Shown here: one piece after another, positions 17,719 to 26,425 of the stretch
Layout of the letters: each line of letters begins with the position of its first letter
How positions within the stretch are numbered: the first letter of the stretch is position 1
NCBI GenBank assembly: GCA_018823125.1
Contig: JAHJIW010000005.1
Span: forward strand, 1-64,000
Length of the DNA: 64,000 nucleotides
DNA from: Candidatus Margulisiibacteriota bacterium
GTDB lineage: Bacteria; Margulisbacteria; WOR-1; JAHJIW01
Direction of reading: 5' to 3'
Made by a program: the position numbers and the translations under genes
The notes under the pieces: model-generated
Told to the model about the DNA's origin: nothing
What the model saw: only the letters and a program-made list of their open reading frames with translations
Databases searched by the model: none

Positions 17719-19303
17719 AAGAGCTCTAATATTCGGCGAAGGTCGTATTAATATATTGCTATTAATTATTCTATTTTATGTTGTTGGCCACCTCCCTTTT
17801 ATGTTTGCTCCTTTTGTTAACTTGGAAAGCTGGTATGCTGGCGCAGCAGATTTAGTTTCTCAAGGGAAAGTAATTGCAGCTGCGCATTTCTTTGAAGTAA
17901 CTATTGCTAATCCAATTTCTTCAGTCTTTGGCATCATACCTTTTTATAAATTATTTGGAATTACAGAATTTTCCGCAAGATTATTTTCGTTATTTTGTGG
18001 GGGTTTTGCAATACTTATTACCTATGTGATGGGGAAGAGATATTTTTCAGAACACGTAGCGATCTTGGCATCTCTTTTGGTTTGTTTTAATCCTGTGTTT
18101 TGGTTATTTAGCGGCTTAGTCTTTACGGACGCCCCATTTTTCTTTGCTTCATCGCTGGCTATGTTTTTGTTTTTCTTTGCCTTAGAAAAAGATTCGTTTT
18201 TGTTGCACTTTGTGTCGGGCATAATATTTGGATTATCCTTCCTATTAAAAATGAATGCGGCAACTTTTGTTCCTGCAATTTTTATCATTTGCATTTTGCA
18301 TGTTTTTAGTAAAAGAGAAAATTTACAAGAAAAGTTTTTGTCGATTGCAAAATTGACTTTTCTTTATGCGGCCGCCATAGGAGTGATCTTTTTGCCGTAC
18401 ATTGTTTGGTCATTTGGCAATCTTGGATATTTAATCCCCCCTGCTTATCAACAGGGTGTTGGTTTGACAATGCCAGCACTATTCTCAAATTTCCTTTTAA
18501 AATTTTCAAACTTTTGGGGATACGTGTTATGGATTGGTATTTTTTCCGGTCCGATTTTTTTGGTAATTTATTATGATCTTTTTAAGCAATTTGGTGTAAA
18601 AAAAGTCCTAATTTATTCAATTGCAGGGTTAATTTTATCTTTTGTTTTAACGTTTTATATGCGTGAATCTGGAGAGTTGAATTTGGGATGGCTTAAATTC
18701 TTTTTTAATGAAATAGAACTATTTATCATAAGCGGAATACTTCATTTTGTTGGCTTGTTAGTGGTTTTTGGATTCTTTATTCAAGGAATAAAATCTAAAT
18801 CAATCGTCCGTTATCTTGCTGTTTGGTTTTTTGTTGTTATTATTTCTCATTCTTTTGTTAAGGTTGCAGCACAGCGCTATTTGTTGTTTATCTTGCTCCC
18901 CTTAAATCTTTATCTAGCAAAAATAGTTATGCAAAATATGACAAACCATTTATTAAGAGTGGTTAATTATTTTATAATTGTGGGATCTTTTATTATATTC
19001 ATATCTCTCGATGTTTTTAATAGTGCCTATTTTGCAGCAGAAGGCTACGCTGCTGCAGACCTTGCCCATTTTATAAATAAAGAGCAATTAAAAGGAATTG
19101 ACCCTCATCCAAACCACGGAGCTAATCCGCATTCCGGCTATTTAATTAATAAGGATTTATATGTTGAAGGAGATGAGCGTCCTAAATATATAACAATTAT
19201 TGCTGGTCGAAAACAAAGGATCGATAATATGATTAAGGATTTTGGGGTTAAGCCTTTTGGGATTATAATAAAACGCTTTGTCATAATAAAAAATGTGGAG
19301 TAA
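17711..19303 (+). CDS. GT39-like polyprenyl-linked glycosyltransferase, multi-pass
   Basis: Integral membrane protein of 530 residues with about eleven hydrophobic segments. The first extracytoplasmic loop carries 'FVNLESWYAGAADLVSQGK' and is followed by 'IPFYKLFGITEFSARLFSLFCGG', an order typical of ArnT/GT39 (PMT) transferases, where an acidic residue after the first helix is catalytic. A polar C-terminal tail from about residue 430 ends 'FVIIKNVE'. Such enzymes use polyprenyl-phosphate sugars on the outer face of the inner membrane. The start codon lies within the duplicated relic upstream; GGTGG nine bases before it may serve as ribosome site. Donor sugar unknown. Confidence 0.75.
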   Translation: MIKRALIFGEGRINILLLIILFYVVGHLPFMFAPFVNLESWYAGAADLVSQGKVIAAAHFFEVTIANPISSVFGIIPFYKLFGITEFSARLFSLFCGGFAILITYVMGKRYFSEHVAILASLLVCFNPVFWLFSGLVFTDAPFFFASSLAMFLFFFALEKDSFLLHFVSGIIFGLSFLLKMNAATFVPAIFIICILHVFSKRENLQEKFLSIAKLTFLYAAAIGVIFLPYIVWSFGNLGYLIPPAYQQGVGLTMPALFSNFLLKFSNFWGYVLWIGIFSGPIFLVIYYDLFKQFGVKKVLIYSIAGLILSFVLTFYMRESGELNLGWLKFFFNEIELFIISGILHFVGLLVVFGFFIQGIKSKSIVRYLAVWFFVVIISHSFVKVAAQRYLLFILLPLNLYLAKIVMQNMTNHLLRVVNYFIIVGSFIIFISLDVFNSAYFAAEGYAAADLAHFINKEQLKGIDPHPNHGANPHSGYLINKDLYVEGDERPKYITIIAGRKQRIDNMIKDFGVKPFGIIIKRFVIIKNVE

Positions 19304-19309
19304 ATCACT

Positions 19310-20776
19310 TTGGCTAAATTAATGAATAGTTTCATTTCGTCTAAAAAGATTAACTCATTTATTAAAAATAATATTAAGTATGTTTTTTTTCTAGTGCTTA
19401 TTTATATGTCATATCGGATGGGGATGGATGTCGCGGCTAAAAAATATTTCGGAATAGTAGTATTAATTTTAATTGGTTTTTGGCTTTTTGTGTTTTTAAA
19501 TAAAAAAAGCGCAGTTTATATTTTGATTGTATTGATCCCCTTTAGCTACGTAATAAAAATATTGATGACAACCATCGGCATTCCTTTTGCCGGAATCTTT
19601 GGAGCTTATAAGGATTTAATGATTATTATGCTCATGTTTACAATTATGGCTAGGATTGCGATCGAATCGTCGCATACGTTTAAAGCTTCAAAACTGCACT
19701 GGCCTATCATCATGTTTTTATTGGCGTCCTTGTTTCCTTTTTTAACAACGTTAATTTCTTACGGAATGCTGGATGCAATTCTAGGCCTGCGCCGCACGAT
19801 TATCTATGTTTTAATGTTTTTTATAGTAATTAATGTTCTTAAGGATCGTGAGGACGTAATTAAGTTTTCAAATACCATGTTTGTTATTGGGTTTTTACTA
19901 TGTCTGGGAGGATTATTGCAGTTGTTGTTCTTTCGTGGGACTCTTTTACGTACTTCTATAGCGGCCTTGTCGCCAGGCATAGGAATAACAGCATTGCGAC
20001 CGTATTCAGTTTTTCATGGCCCCCCTGAATTTGCCACTTTTACGGCCTATTTTTCTGGTTTTTTTCTGGCGATGAGCTTTTATTTTAAAAATATTAAATG
20101 GAGCCGCATTTTTTCGGTATTGTTGCTGATTACGTTTTTAGTCCTTTTGTTTTCGTTTACCCGCAGTGCGTGGGGAGCTTTTGTTTTGAGCTGCATGATT
20201 TGGGGTTTACTGAAACCCAAAATTGCCTTTCGGCGCGTAGGTTTGATAGTGATAATCGGAATAGTCATTGCTAGCATCTTTATTTTTAATCCATTAATTC
20301 TTTATCGGTTTAGTCAGATTTTTGACCCGGAAGAAGGATCGCGCAAGCACCGCTCCTTAGATTGGAGGGAAAGATACGCGGTAACCAAGATAAAAGATAT
20401 CCCTTCAATTTTGTTTGGACAGGGTTATGTTTATGGGGTTCGGTCTTCGATTATGCTTGAGCGTGATAAAGCTGAAGGGAAGGACGTTCAATATATCCAT
20501 AATTTTTATCTACAGCTTTACTGGGAGATGGGGCTTTTTGGGCTCATTAGTTTTACGTGGCTTTTAGCCGCTTATCTGGCTTTGCTGCTCAAAACTGAGA
20601 GGTTACTTAAGGATGAATATCTCAAAGGGATTGCAAACGGGATGTTCGTGGCAACTTTAACTTACATAATTTCTTTGTTTTTTAATCCTTTAACGTTTAC
20701 TATGACTTCTATATTTTTTGCTTTTGCCGGTGTTGCAGTGCTTATGCAGCGAATTGCAATCAGCGAGCAGAATTAG
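19310..20776 (+). CDS. O-antigen polymerase/ligase family protein (Wzy/WaaL-like)
   Basis: Multi-pass protein of 488 residues with about eleven to twelve membrane segments. The Wzy_C/O-antigen ligase signature is the region 'LLFSFTRSAWGAFVLS' near residue 280, followed by a large extracytoplasmic loop (about 345-400) containing 'DPEEGSRKHRSLDWRERY', 'GQGYVYG' and 'IHNFYLQLYWEMGLFGL'. The late 'H(N)..L...E.G..G' pattern is typical of the family. The TTG at 19310 has TGGAG nine bases upstream and is preferred; an ATG at 19322 has no such site. A role in polymerising repeat units or ligating glycan to its acceptor is expected. The window has a second family member at 48548. Confidence 0.82.
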   Translation: MAKLMNSFISSKKINSFIKNNIKYVFFLVLIYMSYRMGMDVAAKKYFGIVVLILIGFWLFVFLNKKSAVYILIVLIPFSYVIKILMTTIGIPFAGIFGAYKDLMIIMLMFTIMARIAIESSHTFKASKLHWPIIMFLLASLFPFLTTLISYGMLDAILGLRRTIIYVLMFFIVINVLKDREDVIKFSNTMFVIGFLLCLGGLLQLLFFRGTLLRTSIAALSPGIGITALRPYSVFHGPPEFATFTAYFSGFFLAMSFYFKNIKWSRIFSVLLLITFLVLLFSFTRSAWGAFVLSCMIWGLLKPKIAFRRVGLIVIIGIVIASIFIFNPLILYRFSQIFDPEEGSRKHRSLDWRERYAVTKIKDIPSILFGQGYVYGVRSSIMLERDKAEGKDVQYIHNFYLQLYWEMGLFGLISFTWLLAAYLALLLKTERLLKDEYLKGIANGMFVATLTYIISLFFNPLTFTMTSIFFAFAGVAVLMQRIAISEQN

Positions 20777-20802
20777 ATTACTTTGAATAAGGAAATCATT
20801 AA

Positions 20803-20859
20803 ATGAAAATAATGCGGTTAACCAATGCATATCTCCCTGAAATCAGGAGGATAATGTGA
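20803..20859 (+). pseudogene. Truncated 5' end of a GT4 gene; possible leader for the next gene
   Basis: An 18-codon frame, ATG 20803 to TGA 20859, encodes MKIMRLTNAYLPEI and then diverges. The first 42 bases match the start of the GT4 gene at 22365 (MKVMFLTNAYPPEI) at about 34 of 42 positions. Its TGA overlaps the GTG start of the radical SAM gene (ATGTGA), so if translated it could couple translation of that gene. AAGG lies 10-13 bases before its ATG. Origin as a cut-off gene copy is inferred; an unrelated short leader is possible because this N-terminal motif is common in GT4. Confidence 0.6.
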
Positions 20860-22313
20860 ATATATTATTCATTTATTCATTATATGATGCTGATTCTCCA
20901 GAAAAGCCAATGTATACTCCAGAGTATATACAATTTGGCATTTCATATATTTCTGCGCTTTTAAAAAAACATGGACACCAAACCAAATTGTTAGTTCTGA
21001 GTAGGCTTTTTGGGAACAAAAACACTGAAATTATTGATGCCGTAATTCACGAATTTCAACCAAAATTAATTTGTTTTACTGCGGTTAGCACTGAATATAA
21101 TTTTATTTCAAGTTTAGCGAAATACATAAAGGGCCGTTATGGAAATATTTATCTATTAGTTGGTGGGCCGCATGCTTCTTTGAACCCTCATGATGTTATT
21201 AATGATGATTTTGATGCGGTGTGTGTTGGTGAGGGTGAATACCCTACGCTTGAATTAGTTTTACAATTAAAAAAAGGTAAAATTCTTACAAAGATTCCTA
21301 ATCTGTGGATAAAGCATAGTACAGAAGTTGAGATGAATGCGACCCGCCCATTTATTCAAGATCTTGATAATTTGCCATTTCCTGATAGAGAAATGTGGAA
21401 GGAATGGATTGATGAACAACCTGGGTCAAGGTATGCGGTTTTATTAGGTCGCGGTTGTCCATTTCAATGTACTTATTGCTGTAATCATGCTTTAAAGAAG
21501 TTGGCAAAAGGACCCTATGTTAGGTATCGATCTCCAGAAAATATTATAAAAGAAATTGAAGACATTGCGATTGCTTCCCCAAAAACAAGAGAGCTTTATT
21601 TGGAAATTGAAACTATAGGAGCAAATAAAAAATGGGCAATGGATTTGTGTGCACAGTTGAAAAATTTAAATGCAACGTTTGAGCAGCCATTTACTTTTGG
21701 GGTCAATATAAGGATTATGCCTAATGTTGATTATGATGAATTATTTGCGACATTGAAAGAAAGTAATTTTAAATCTATAAATATTGGACTTGAGTCTGGA
21801 AGTGAGAGAATACGCAGAGAAATTCTAAAGCGGAATTACTCTAACCGCGATATTATTAGCGCTGTTAATTTGGCTAGGAAATATGGGTTGAAGGTTAGCT
21901 TTTATAATATGTTAGGCTTTCCTACTGAAACTTTGGCTGATTTTATGGAAACCATCAAAATTAATCGTACTTGTATGCCTGATTATCATAATACTTCGAT
22001 CTTTTTTCCATATCCAGGAACTTCTTTATACGCTTTATGTAAGGAGCATGGATTATTAAAGAAACCCCTTGATGTTGATATGGAAAGAAACAGAGCCGTC
22101 TTAGATCTTAAGTCATTCACAAAGAAGCAAGTGCAAAAAAAATATGTATGGTTTGACTATTATATTTATAAAGGGCGTAAACCCATGTATAAAATATTAA
22201 TGAGAATTTTTGTATTAAAGCTTAGGTCAATATCTCTTGTTGGCCATTTTTATAATCGCCTTAAACGGTCATTTATGTATAAGTGGATGAGAAATAAATT
22301 AAGAGATAAATAG
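20856..22313 (+). CDS. B12-binding-domain radical SAM protein (BchE-like)
   Basis: Radical SAM protein of 485 residues with an N-terminal cobalamin-binding-like domain: 'YIQFGISYISALLKKHGHQ', 'VGGPHASLNPHDVI', 'DAVCVGEGEYPTLEL'. The cluster motif CPFQCTYC is at residues 201-208 with an extra Cys at 209. Later 'SINIGLESGSERIRREILKRNYSN' and 'FYNMLGFPTET' are typical of the class B methyltransferase/BchE group. The start is GTG 20856 with AGGAGG five bases upstream; ATG 20854 is followed immediately by TGA and cannot be used. Such enzymes methylate unactivated carbons or rearrange rings; in this locus an unusual sugar or lipid carbon is a candidate, without proof. Confidence 0.85.
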   Translation: MNILFIYSLYDADSPEKPMYTPEYIQFGISYISALLKKHGHQTKLLVLSRLFGNKNTEIIDAVIHEFQPKLICFTAVSTEYNFISSLAKYIKGRYGNIYLLVGGPHASLNPHDVINDDFDAVCVGEGEYPTLELVLQLKKGKILTKIPNLWIKHSTEVEMNATRPFIQDLDNLPFPDREMWKEWIDEQPGSRYAVLLGRGCPFQCTYCCNHALKKLAKGPYVRYRSPENIIKEIEDIAIASPKTRELYLEIETIGANKKWAMDLCAQLKNLNATFEQPFTFGVNIRIMPNVDYDELFATLKESNFKSINIGLESGSERIRREILKRNYSNRDIISAVNLARKYGLKVSFYNMLGFPTETLADFMETIKINRTCMPDYHNTSIFFPYPGTSLYALCKEHGLLKKPLDVDMERNRAVLDLKSFTKKQVQKKYVWFDYYIYKGRKPMYKILMRIFVLKLRSISLVGHFYNRLKRSFMYKWMRNKLRDK

Positions 22314-22322
22314 TATAATAAT

Positions 22323-22344
22323 ATTAGATCGATGGGGATCTAAT
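22323..22344. repeat. Perfect 8-bp inverted repeat with 6-base loop
   Basis: ATTAGATC, then GATGGG, then GATCTAAT, between the radical SAM stop and the GT4 start. There is no T-run after it, so it is a poor intrinsic terminator. It could be an mRNA hairpin before the GT4 ribosome site (GGGAG, about 22349-22353) or a protein-binding palindrome. Confidence 0.5.
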
Positions 22345-22364
22345 TATTGGGAGATTTGTTCTAA

Positions 22365-23603
22365 ATGAAAGTAATGTTTTTAACAAATGCATATCCTCCT
22401 GAAATAGGAGGTACCGCAAACCTGTTTTTTGAGCTGGCCCAGGCTTTAAAAGGTCGTGGGCATTCGATTTCTGTGGTAACTTGTGTGCCGCGCGATATTC
22501 CTATAGAAATTAATCCCCATGCACAGCAGAGTGGAATAGAAAAAGAGAATAGAAAAGAAGCGGAAGTGATTAGAGTTAAAATTCCTAGATTAAATCATAG
22601 AATACCTTTCATGAAAGAATTTGAGCATTTTATTAATGTGTGGCTTTATATAATTGCTTGTTTGAAATGCAAAACTTCAGATGTTATTTTAATAACTTCT
22701 CCTCCATTGGTCATTGCTTATGCAGCATTAATTTGTGGATTTTTTAAAAAGGCAAAAGTAATCCTTAATGTCCAGGATATTTTTCCGCAAAACTTTATTG
22801 ACTTAGGAGTCATGAAGAATAAACCTCTAATAGCATTAAGTCGGTTTTTAGAAAAGGATATATATAAGCGTGTGGATTGGTTAACGGTGATGTCTCAAGG
22901 GAACAAAAAGATTATAGATGAAACCTCGCAGCAGCCTGGAAAAGTGTCCGTTGTTGAGAATTGGATTGATGCCGATTATATTGTTCCCGGCGAAAAAATG
23001 AACGAATTTAGAAGTGAGTTTGGGTTGGGCGATAAGTTTGTTTTGTCTTTTGCCGGTTGTATGGCTGATTCGCAAGACATGAAAATTATTTTGGATAGTG
23101 CCAAGCTTTTGGAAAAGGAAAAAGATATTATATTTTTGCTGGCGGGAAACGGACCCAAATATGATGTGGTAGTGAAGATGGTTAGCGATAGCGGTTTAAA
23201 TAATGTCAAACTGATCCCCATTCAGCCGCGTGAAAAATATGTCCAGCTTTTGGCGGCATCGGATGTGGGTATGGTTACTTTAAACCCATTAGTGAAAACG
23301 CCTACGGTTCCGTCAAAGATAAAGAGTATTATGTCTGCGAGTCGTCCGGTTTTAGCTAGTTTTCCTGAAGGGGGAGATGCGCCGCGGTTAATTCGTGATG
23401 CGGATTGTGGAGTGGTTGTAGCGGCAGGAGATACGTTAGCTTTTACCGATGCGATACTTAAATTATATTGGAATACCGAGCTGTGCAAAACACTTGGTCA
23501 AAATGGCCGAAAATATGTCTTAGAACATTTGACCGTTCAAAAAGGTGCCGAAGCGTATGCAAACATATTTAATCGAGTTTATAAAGATGGAGTAGGGTGT
23601 TGA
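22365..23603 (+). CDS. GT4 glycosyltransferase, WbuB-like
   Basis: GT-B glycosyltransferase of 412 residues. N-terminus 'VMFLTNAYPPEIGGTANLFFELAQALKGRGH', central 'LNVQDIFPQNFIDLGVMKN' and 'MSQGNKKII...NWID', C-terminal 'GNGPKYDVV', 'SDVGMVTLNPLVKTPTVPSKIKSIMSASRPVLAS', and 'GLGQNGRKYVLEH'-type tail. This pattern is shared with the paralogue at 28227 and with WbuB, an L-FucNAc transferase of E. coli O26, so an amino-deoxy sugar donor is plausible. The start of a second copy survives as a relic at 20803. It overlaps the next gene by 7 bases. Confidence 0.85.
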   Translation: MKVMFLTNAYPPEIGGTANLFFELAQALKGRGHSISVVTCVPRDIPIEINPHAQQSGIEKENRKEAEVIRVKIPRLNHRIPFMKEFEHFINVWLYIIACLKCKTSDVILITSPPLVIAYAALICGFFKKAKVILNVQDIFPQNFIDLGVMKNKPLIALSRFLEKDIYKRVDWLTVMSQGNKKIIDETSQQPGKVSVVENWIDADYIVPGEKMNEFRSEFGLGDKFVLSFAGCMADSQDMKIILDSAKLLEKEKDIIFLLAGNGPKYDVVVKMVSDSGLNNVKLIPIQPREKYVQLLAASDVGMVTLNPLVKTPTVPSKIKSIMSASRPVLASFPEGGDAPRLIRDADCGVVVAAGDTLAFTDAILKLYWNTELCKTLGQNGRKYVLEHLTVQKGAEAYANIFNRVYKDGVGC

Positions 23604-24304
23604 ATAAAACCGAAAAATTATATATTGAAGGAGAATATTTAAAAAATAATCCATCTTGGCATGCAGAGGATTCTTCCTGGAAGGCAGTCCAGATTGTTAA
23701 GCTGTTGGACCGAAATAAGATTGAGCCAAATTCAATTTGTGAGGTTGGGTGTGGGGTGGGTGAGATATTAAGCCAATTGCAAAAAAAACTAGGAAAAAAA
23801 GTTGAGTTTTGGGGCTACGAAATATCTCCACAAGCTTATGAAATTTGTAAGAACAAGGAGAATTCAAAATTACATTTTGCATTGAGAGATATCTTAAAAG
23901 AGGGAAGCGCAACTTGCGAGGTGATGCTTTTAATTGATCTGATTGAGCATCTGGAAGATTATTATGACTTTTTAAGAAAAATAAAAGATAAAAGCCAATT
24001 TAAGATCTTACATATTCCTTTAGATTTGTCGGCGCAGGGTGTATTGCGGAAAACACCCCTTTTAAGGAGCCGTAAATTAGCCGGGCACCTTCACTATTTT
24101 AATAAAGAGTTAGCTTTGCAGCTTCTTAAGGATTTGGAGTATAAAATTCTAGACGTCGTTTACACTTCGGGAGCTACCGATTTGCCGGCTCGTTCGGTGG
24201 TATCTTTTATATCAAAACTTCCCCGCAAAATACTATATTACTTTAACCAGGATTTTGCGGTGCGCCTTTTGGGAGGGTATTCGTTACTGGTTTTAGTGAA
24301 ATAG
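23597..24304 (+). CDS. SAM-dependent methyltransferase (class I)
   Basis: Methyltransferase-like protein of 235 residues. Motif I is 'SICEVGCGVGEILSQLQKKLG' near residue 47, followed by 'FWGYEISPQAYEICK' and 'VMLLIDLIEHLEDYYDFL'. GTG 23597 (with GGAG about 5 bases upstream) or TTG 23600 could serve as start; both overlap the GT4 stop. The C-terminal third, 'HYFNKELALQLLKDLEYKILD', is like sugar-O-methyltransferases encoded near GT4 genes. Acceptor unknown. Confidence 0.8.
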   Translation: MLNKTEKLYIEGEYLKNNPSWHAEDSSWKAVQIVKLLDRNKIEPNSICEVGCGVGEILSQLQKKLGKKVEFWGYEISPQAYEICKNKENSKLHFALRDILKEGSATCEVMLLIDLIEHLEDYYDFLRKIKDKSQFKILHIPLDLSAQGVLRKTPLLRSRKLAGHLHYFNKELALQLLKDLEYKILDVVYTSGATDLPARSVVSFISKLPRKILYYFNQDFAVRLLGGYSLLVLVK

Positions 24305-24316
24305 AAGGGAAAAAGT

Positions 24317-25447
24317 ATGCGCATTTTACATGTAATTCAGTATTTTACGGCTACCAAGGGTGGTTCGGTTTTTAATGTTTATAATTTATCCAAATATTTA
24401 AGCCGGCGTGGTCACGAAGTTACTATTTTTACCACCAAAAATGAGTTTGATCCTGAGTTTGCGGCTACTCTCCATCCGGTTAAAGTAGTTCCATTTAAAA
24501 GCTACTTGGGTTTTTTGCGTTATTCTCCGGAGATGGGGAGGGTGCTTGAAGATACAATCAACAATTTTGATGTGGTGCACTTAAATAACTACTGGAGCTA
24601 TCAAAACCTAGCAGTTTCGCGCAGCGCGATCAAACATAAAGTTCCTTACGTTTTGTCTCCGCACGGATCGCTGCCGATTATGATGAAAGGGCATGCACGG
24701 AAAATATTATTTGAACGTCTCTTTGGTCATAAAATATTAAATAATGCATCCAAAATTGTTGCGGTTAGTGAAATGGAATATAAACAGGTAATTAGCAAAG
24801 GGGTTTTGCCGGAAAAAGCCCAGGTTATTCCTAATGCGGTTGACTTGTTAGAGGATACCCAGTGTGAAAAAGGAACTTTCCGCCGTAAGTTTGGCATTAG
24901 CAATGATGAAAAAATTGTATTATTTTTAGCCCGGATTCATCCGATTAAAGGGGTCGACCTTTTAGTTAGAGCATTTTACGAATTAACTAAGATCAGGTCG
25001 GATGTAAGGTTGGTAATTGCCGGTCCTGACGAAAATTTCCTGCCGCAAGTTTTAAAGGAAATTGAGAACTTTGGAATAATGGATAAGGTTGTTATCACCG
25101 GACCTTTATACGGCAAAGACAAATTTGCAGCATACATGGATGCCGATATTTATGTGCTTCCTTCCCGTTACGAAATTTTTGCCATTTCCATTTTAGAAGC
25201 TTGTTCTTGCGGGACGCCGGTCATTGTTACCGAAAATCAGGGGATTGTTAATTTTATTAAGGGGAATGCGGGGGAGGTAGTTCCTTTCCGTTGGCAAGAG
25301 TTTTCGCGCTCGATGGAGAAGCTTTTAGCGGATGAAAAATTGCGGGCAGAATATGGACGCCGTGCAGAAAAAATGGTAAAAGAAATCTTTTCCTGGGATA
25401 AAGTTATTGACCAGTACGAAAATGTTTATAAAGAGGTGGTAAGGTAA
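24317..25447 (+). CDS. GT4 glycosyltransferase
   Basis: GT-B family 4 enzyme of 376 residues: 'ILHVIQYFTATKGGSVFNVYNLSKYLSRRGHEVTIFTT', 'VHLNNYWSYQNLAV', 'PYVLSPHGSLPIM', 'VIPNAVDLLE', 'ILFLARIHPIKGVDLL'-like 'FLARIHPIKGVDLLVRAF', and the donor-site 'PSRYEIFAISILEACSCGTPVIVTE' near residue 285 with the EX7E pattern. AGGGAAAAAG precedes the ATG. Donor and linkage unknown; the HPIKG loop is common in retaining GT4 acting on nucleotide hexoses. Confidence 0.88.
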   Translation: MRILHVIQYFTATKGGSVFNVYNLSKYLSRRGHEVTIFTTKNEFDPEFAATLHPVKVVPFKSYLGFLRYSPEMGRVLEDTINNFDVVHLNNYWSYQNLAVSRSAIKHKVPYVLSPHGSLPIMMKGHARKILFERLFGHKILNNASKIVAVSEMEYKQVISKGVLPEKAQVIPNAVDLLEDTQCEKGTFRRKFGISNDEKIVLFLARIHPIKGVDLLVRAFYELTKIRSDVRLVIAGPDENFLPQVLKEIENFGIMDKVVITGPLYGKDKFAAYMDADIYVLPSRYEIFAISILEACSCGTPVIVTENQGIVNFIKGNAGEVVPFRWQEFSRSMEKLLADEKLRAEYGRRAEKMVKEIFSWDKVIDQYENVYKEVVR

Positions 25448-25448
25448 A

Positions 25449-26417
25449 ATGCCTAAAGTATTTTTAGATTACATTAACGGCGAATACCAGAAAAAAATCG
25501 AAGCCGCATTAAATTGGCTTAAGGTTGATGCCTTTATTAAAAAAGATGCGCAGGTTTTTATTAAGCCCAATTTAACTTATCCCCGTTTTAAGCCTGGGGT
25601 GACAACTACTCCGCAATTACTGGAGGCTTTGATCCGGGTATTATTGGATCGAGGGTGTAAAGTTATCGTGGGGGAGTCCGATGGCGGCTATAACTCACAT
25701 GCAGTCAAAGACGTTTTTCATGATTTTGGTCTTTATGAATTTGAAAAGAAGTATGGTATTCGGGTGGTAAACTTATCAAAACTGCCATACGAGTTTATCA
25801 ATATTCGTAAATTTGGCCGCGATTTTAAGATAGAGATTCCAAAGCTCCTGGTGAATGAAATTGATTCCTTCATCACTTTGCCGGTGCCCAAGGTCCATGC
25901 GATGACCAAAATTAGTCTTTCCTACAAAAATCAATGGGGCTGTGTGCCTAATGTTATGCGTTTGCGTTACCATTCGGTTTTTGATGAGGCCATTTTTGCC
26001 ATTAATCAGAAACTTAAAAATAAAATTACCATTATTGATGGAACTTACGGTTTGACCCGCAGTGGACCCATGGCGGGAGATGCAATTGAATTAGGTTGGC
26101 TTTTGGCTTCTACTAGTTTTGAGGCTGCGGATCTGATTGCAGCTAAATTGATGAAATATGATCTTAAAAAAATAAAACACTATCGTTTAGCTTATAAAAA
26201 TGGATTAATGCCTAAGGAAAAGGATATTGAGTTTAATCAGGATTATCACAAATTTATTTCTGATAAATTTTATTTGAAAAGAGATATGTGGAGTTATCTG
26301 GCGCTTTCTTCTTGGCTACACCCGTCGATTAGTCATTTCTTTTACGAATCAATGTTTGCAGATATATTACATAAGATTATGTATACCTTCCGGGAAAGAC
26401 CGGTCAGTGATAAATAG
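25449..26417 (+). CDS. DUF362 domain protein
   Basis: This 322-residue protein has the DUF362 core: 'VFIKPNLTYPRFKPGVTTTPQLLEALIRVLLDRGCKVIVGESDGGYNS' (about residues 35-85), then 'VNLSKLP' and 'FITLPVPKVHAMTKISLSYKNQWGCVPN'. Many DUF362 proteins carry ferredoxin-type clusters; this one has no such Cys arrangement. Function of the family is not established. It is one base after the GT4 stop and is followed by a GNAT-like protein and a polysaccharide deacetylase, an arrangement suggesting a shared role in modifying the glycan. No signal peptide is seen, so a cytoplasmic site is likely. Confidence 0.8.
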   Translation: MPKVFLDYINGEYQKKIEAALNWLKVDAFIKKDAQVFIKPNLTYPRFKPGVTTTPQLLEALIRVLLDRGCKVIVGESDGGYNSHAVKDVFHDFGLYEFEKKYGIRVVNLSKLPYEFINIRKFGRDFKIEIPKLLVNEIDSFITLPVPKVHAMTKISLSYKNQWGCVPNVMRLRYHSVFDEAIFAINQKLKNKITIIDGTYGLTRSGPMAGDAIELGWLLASTSFEAADLIAAKLMKYDLKKIKHYRLAYKNGLMPKEKDIEFNQDYHKFISDKFYLKRDMWSYLALSSWLHPSISHFFYESMFADILHKIMYTFRERPVSDK

Positions 26418-26425
26418 GAGCGAGG

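Noticed and set aside
20854-20859. ATG at 20854 as start of the radical SAM gene
   Set aside because: It is followed at once by TGA; the GTG two bases later continues the real frame and has AGGAGG upstream.
22314-22319. TATAAT after the radical SAM stop as a promoter for the GT4 gene
   Set aside because: No -35 element at an acceptable distance in this very AT-rich gap; could be chance.
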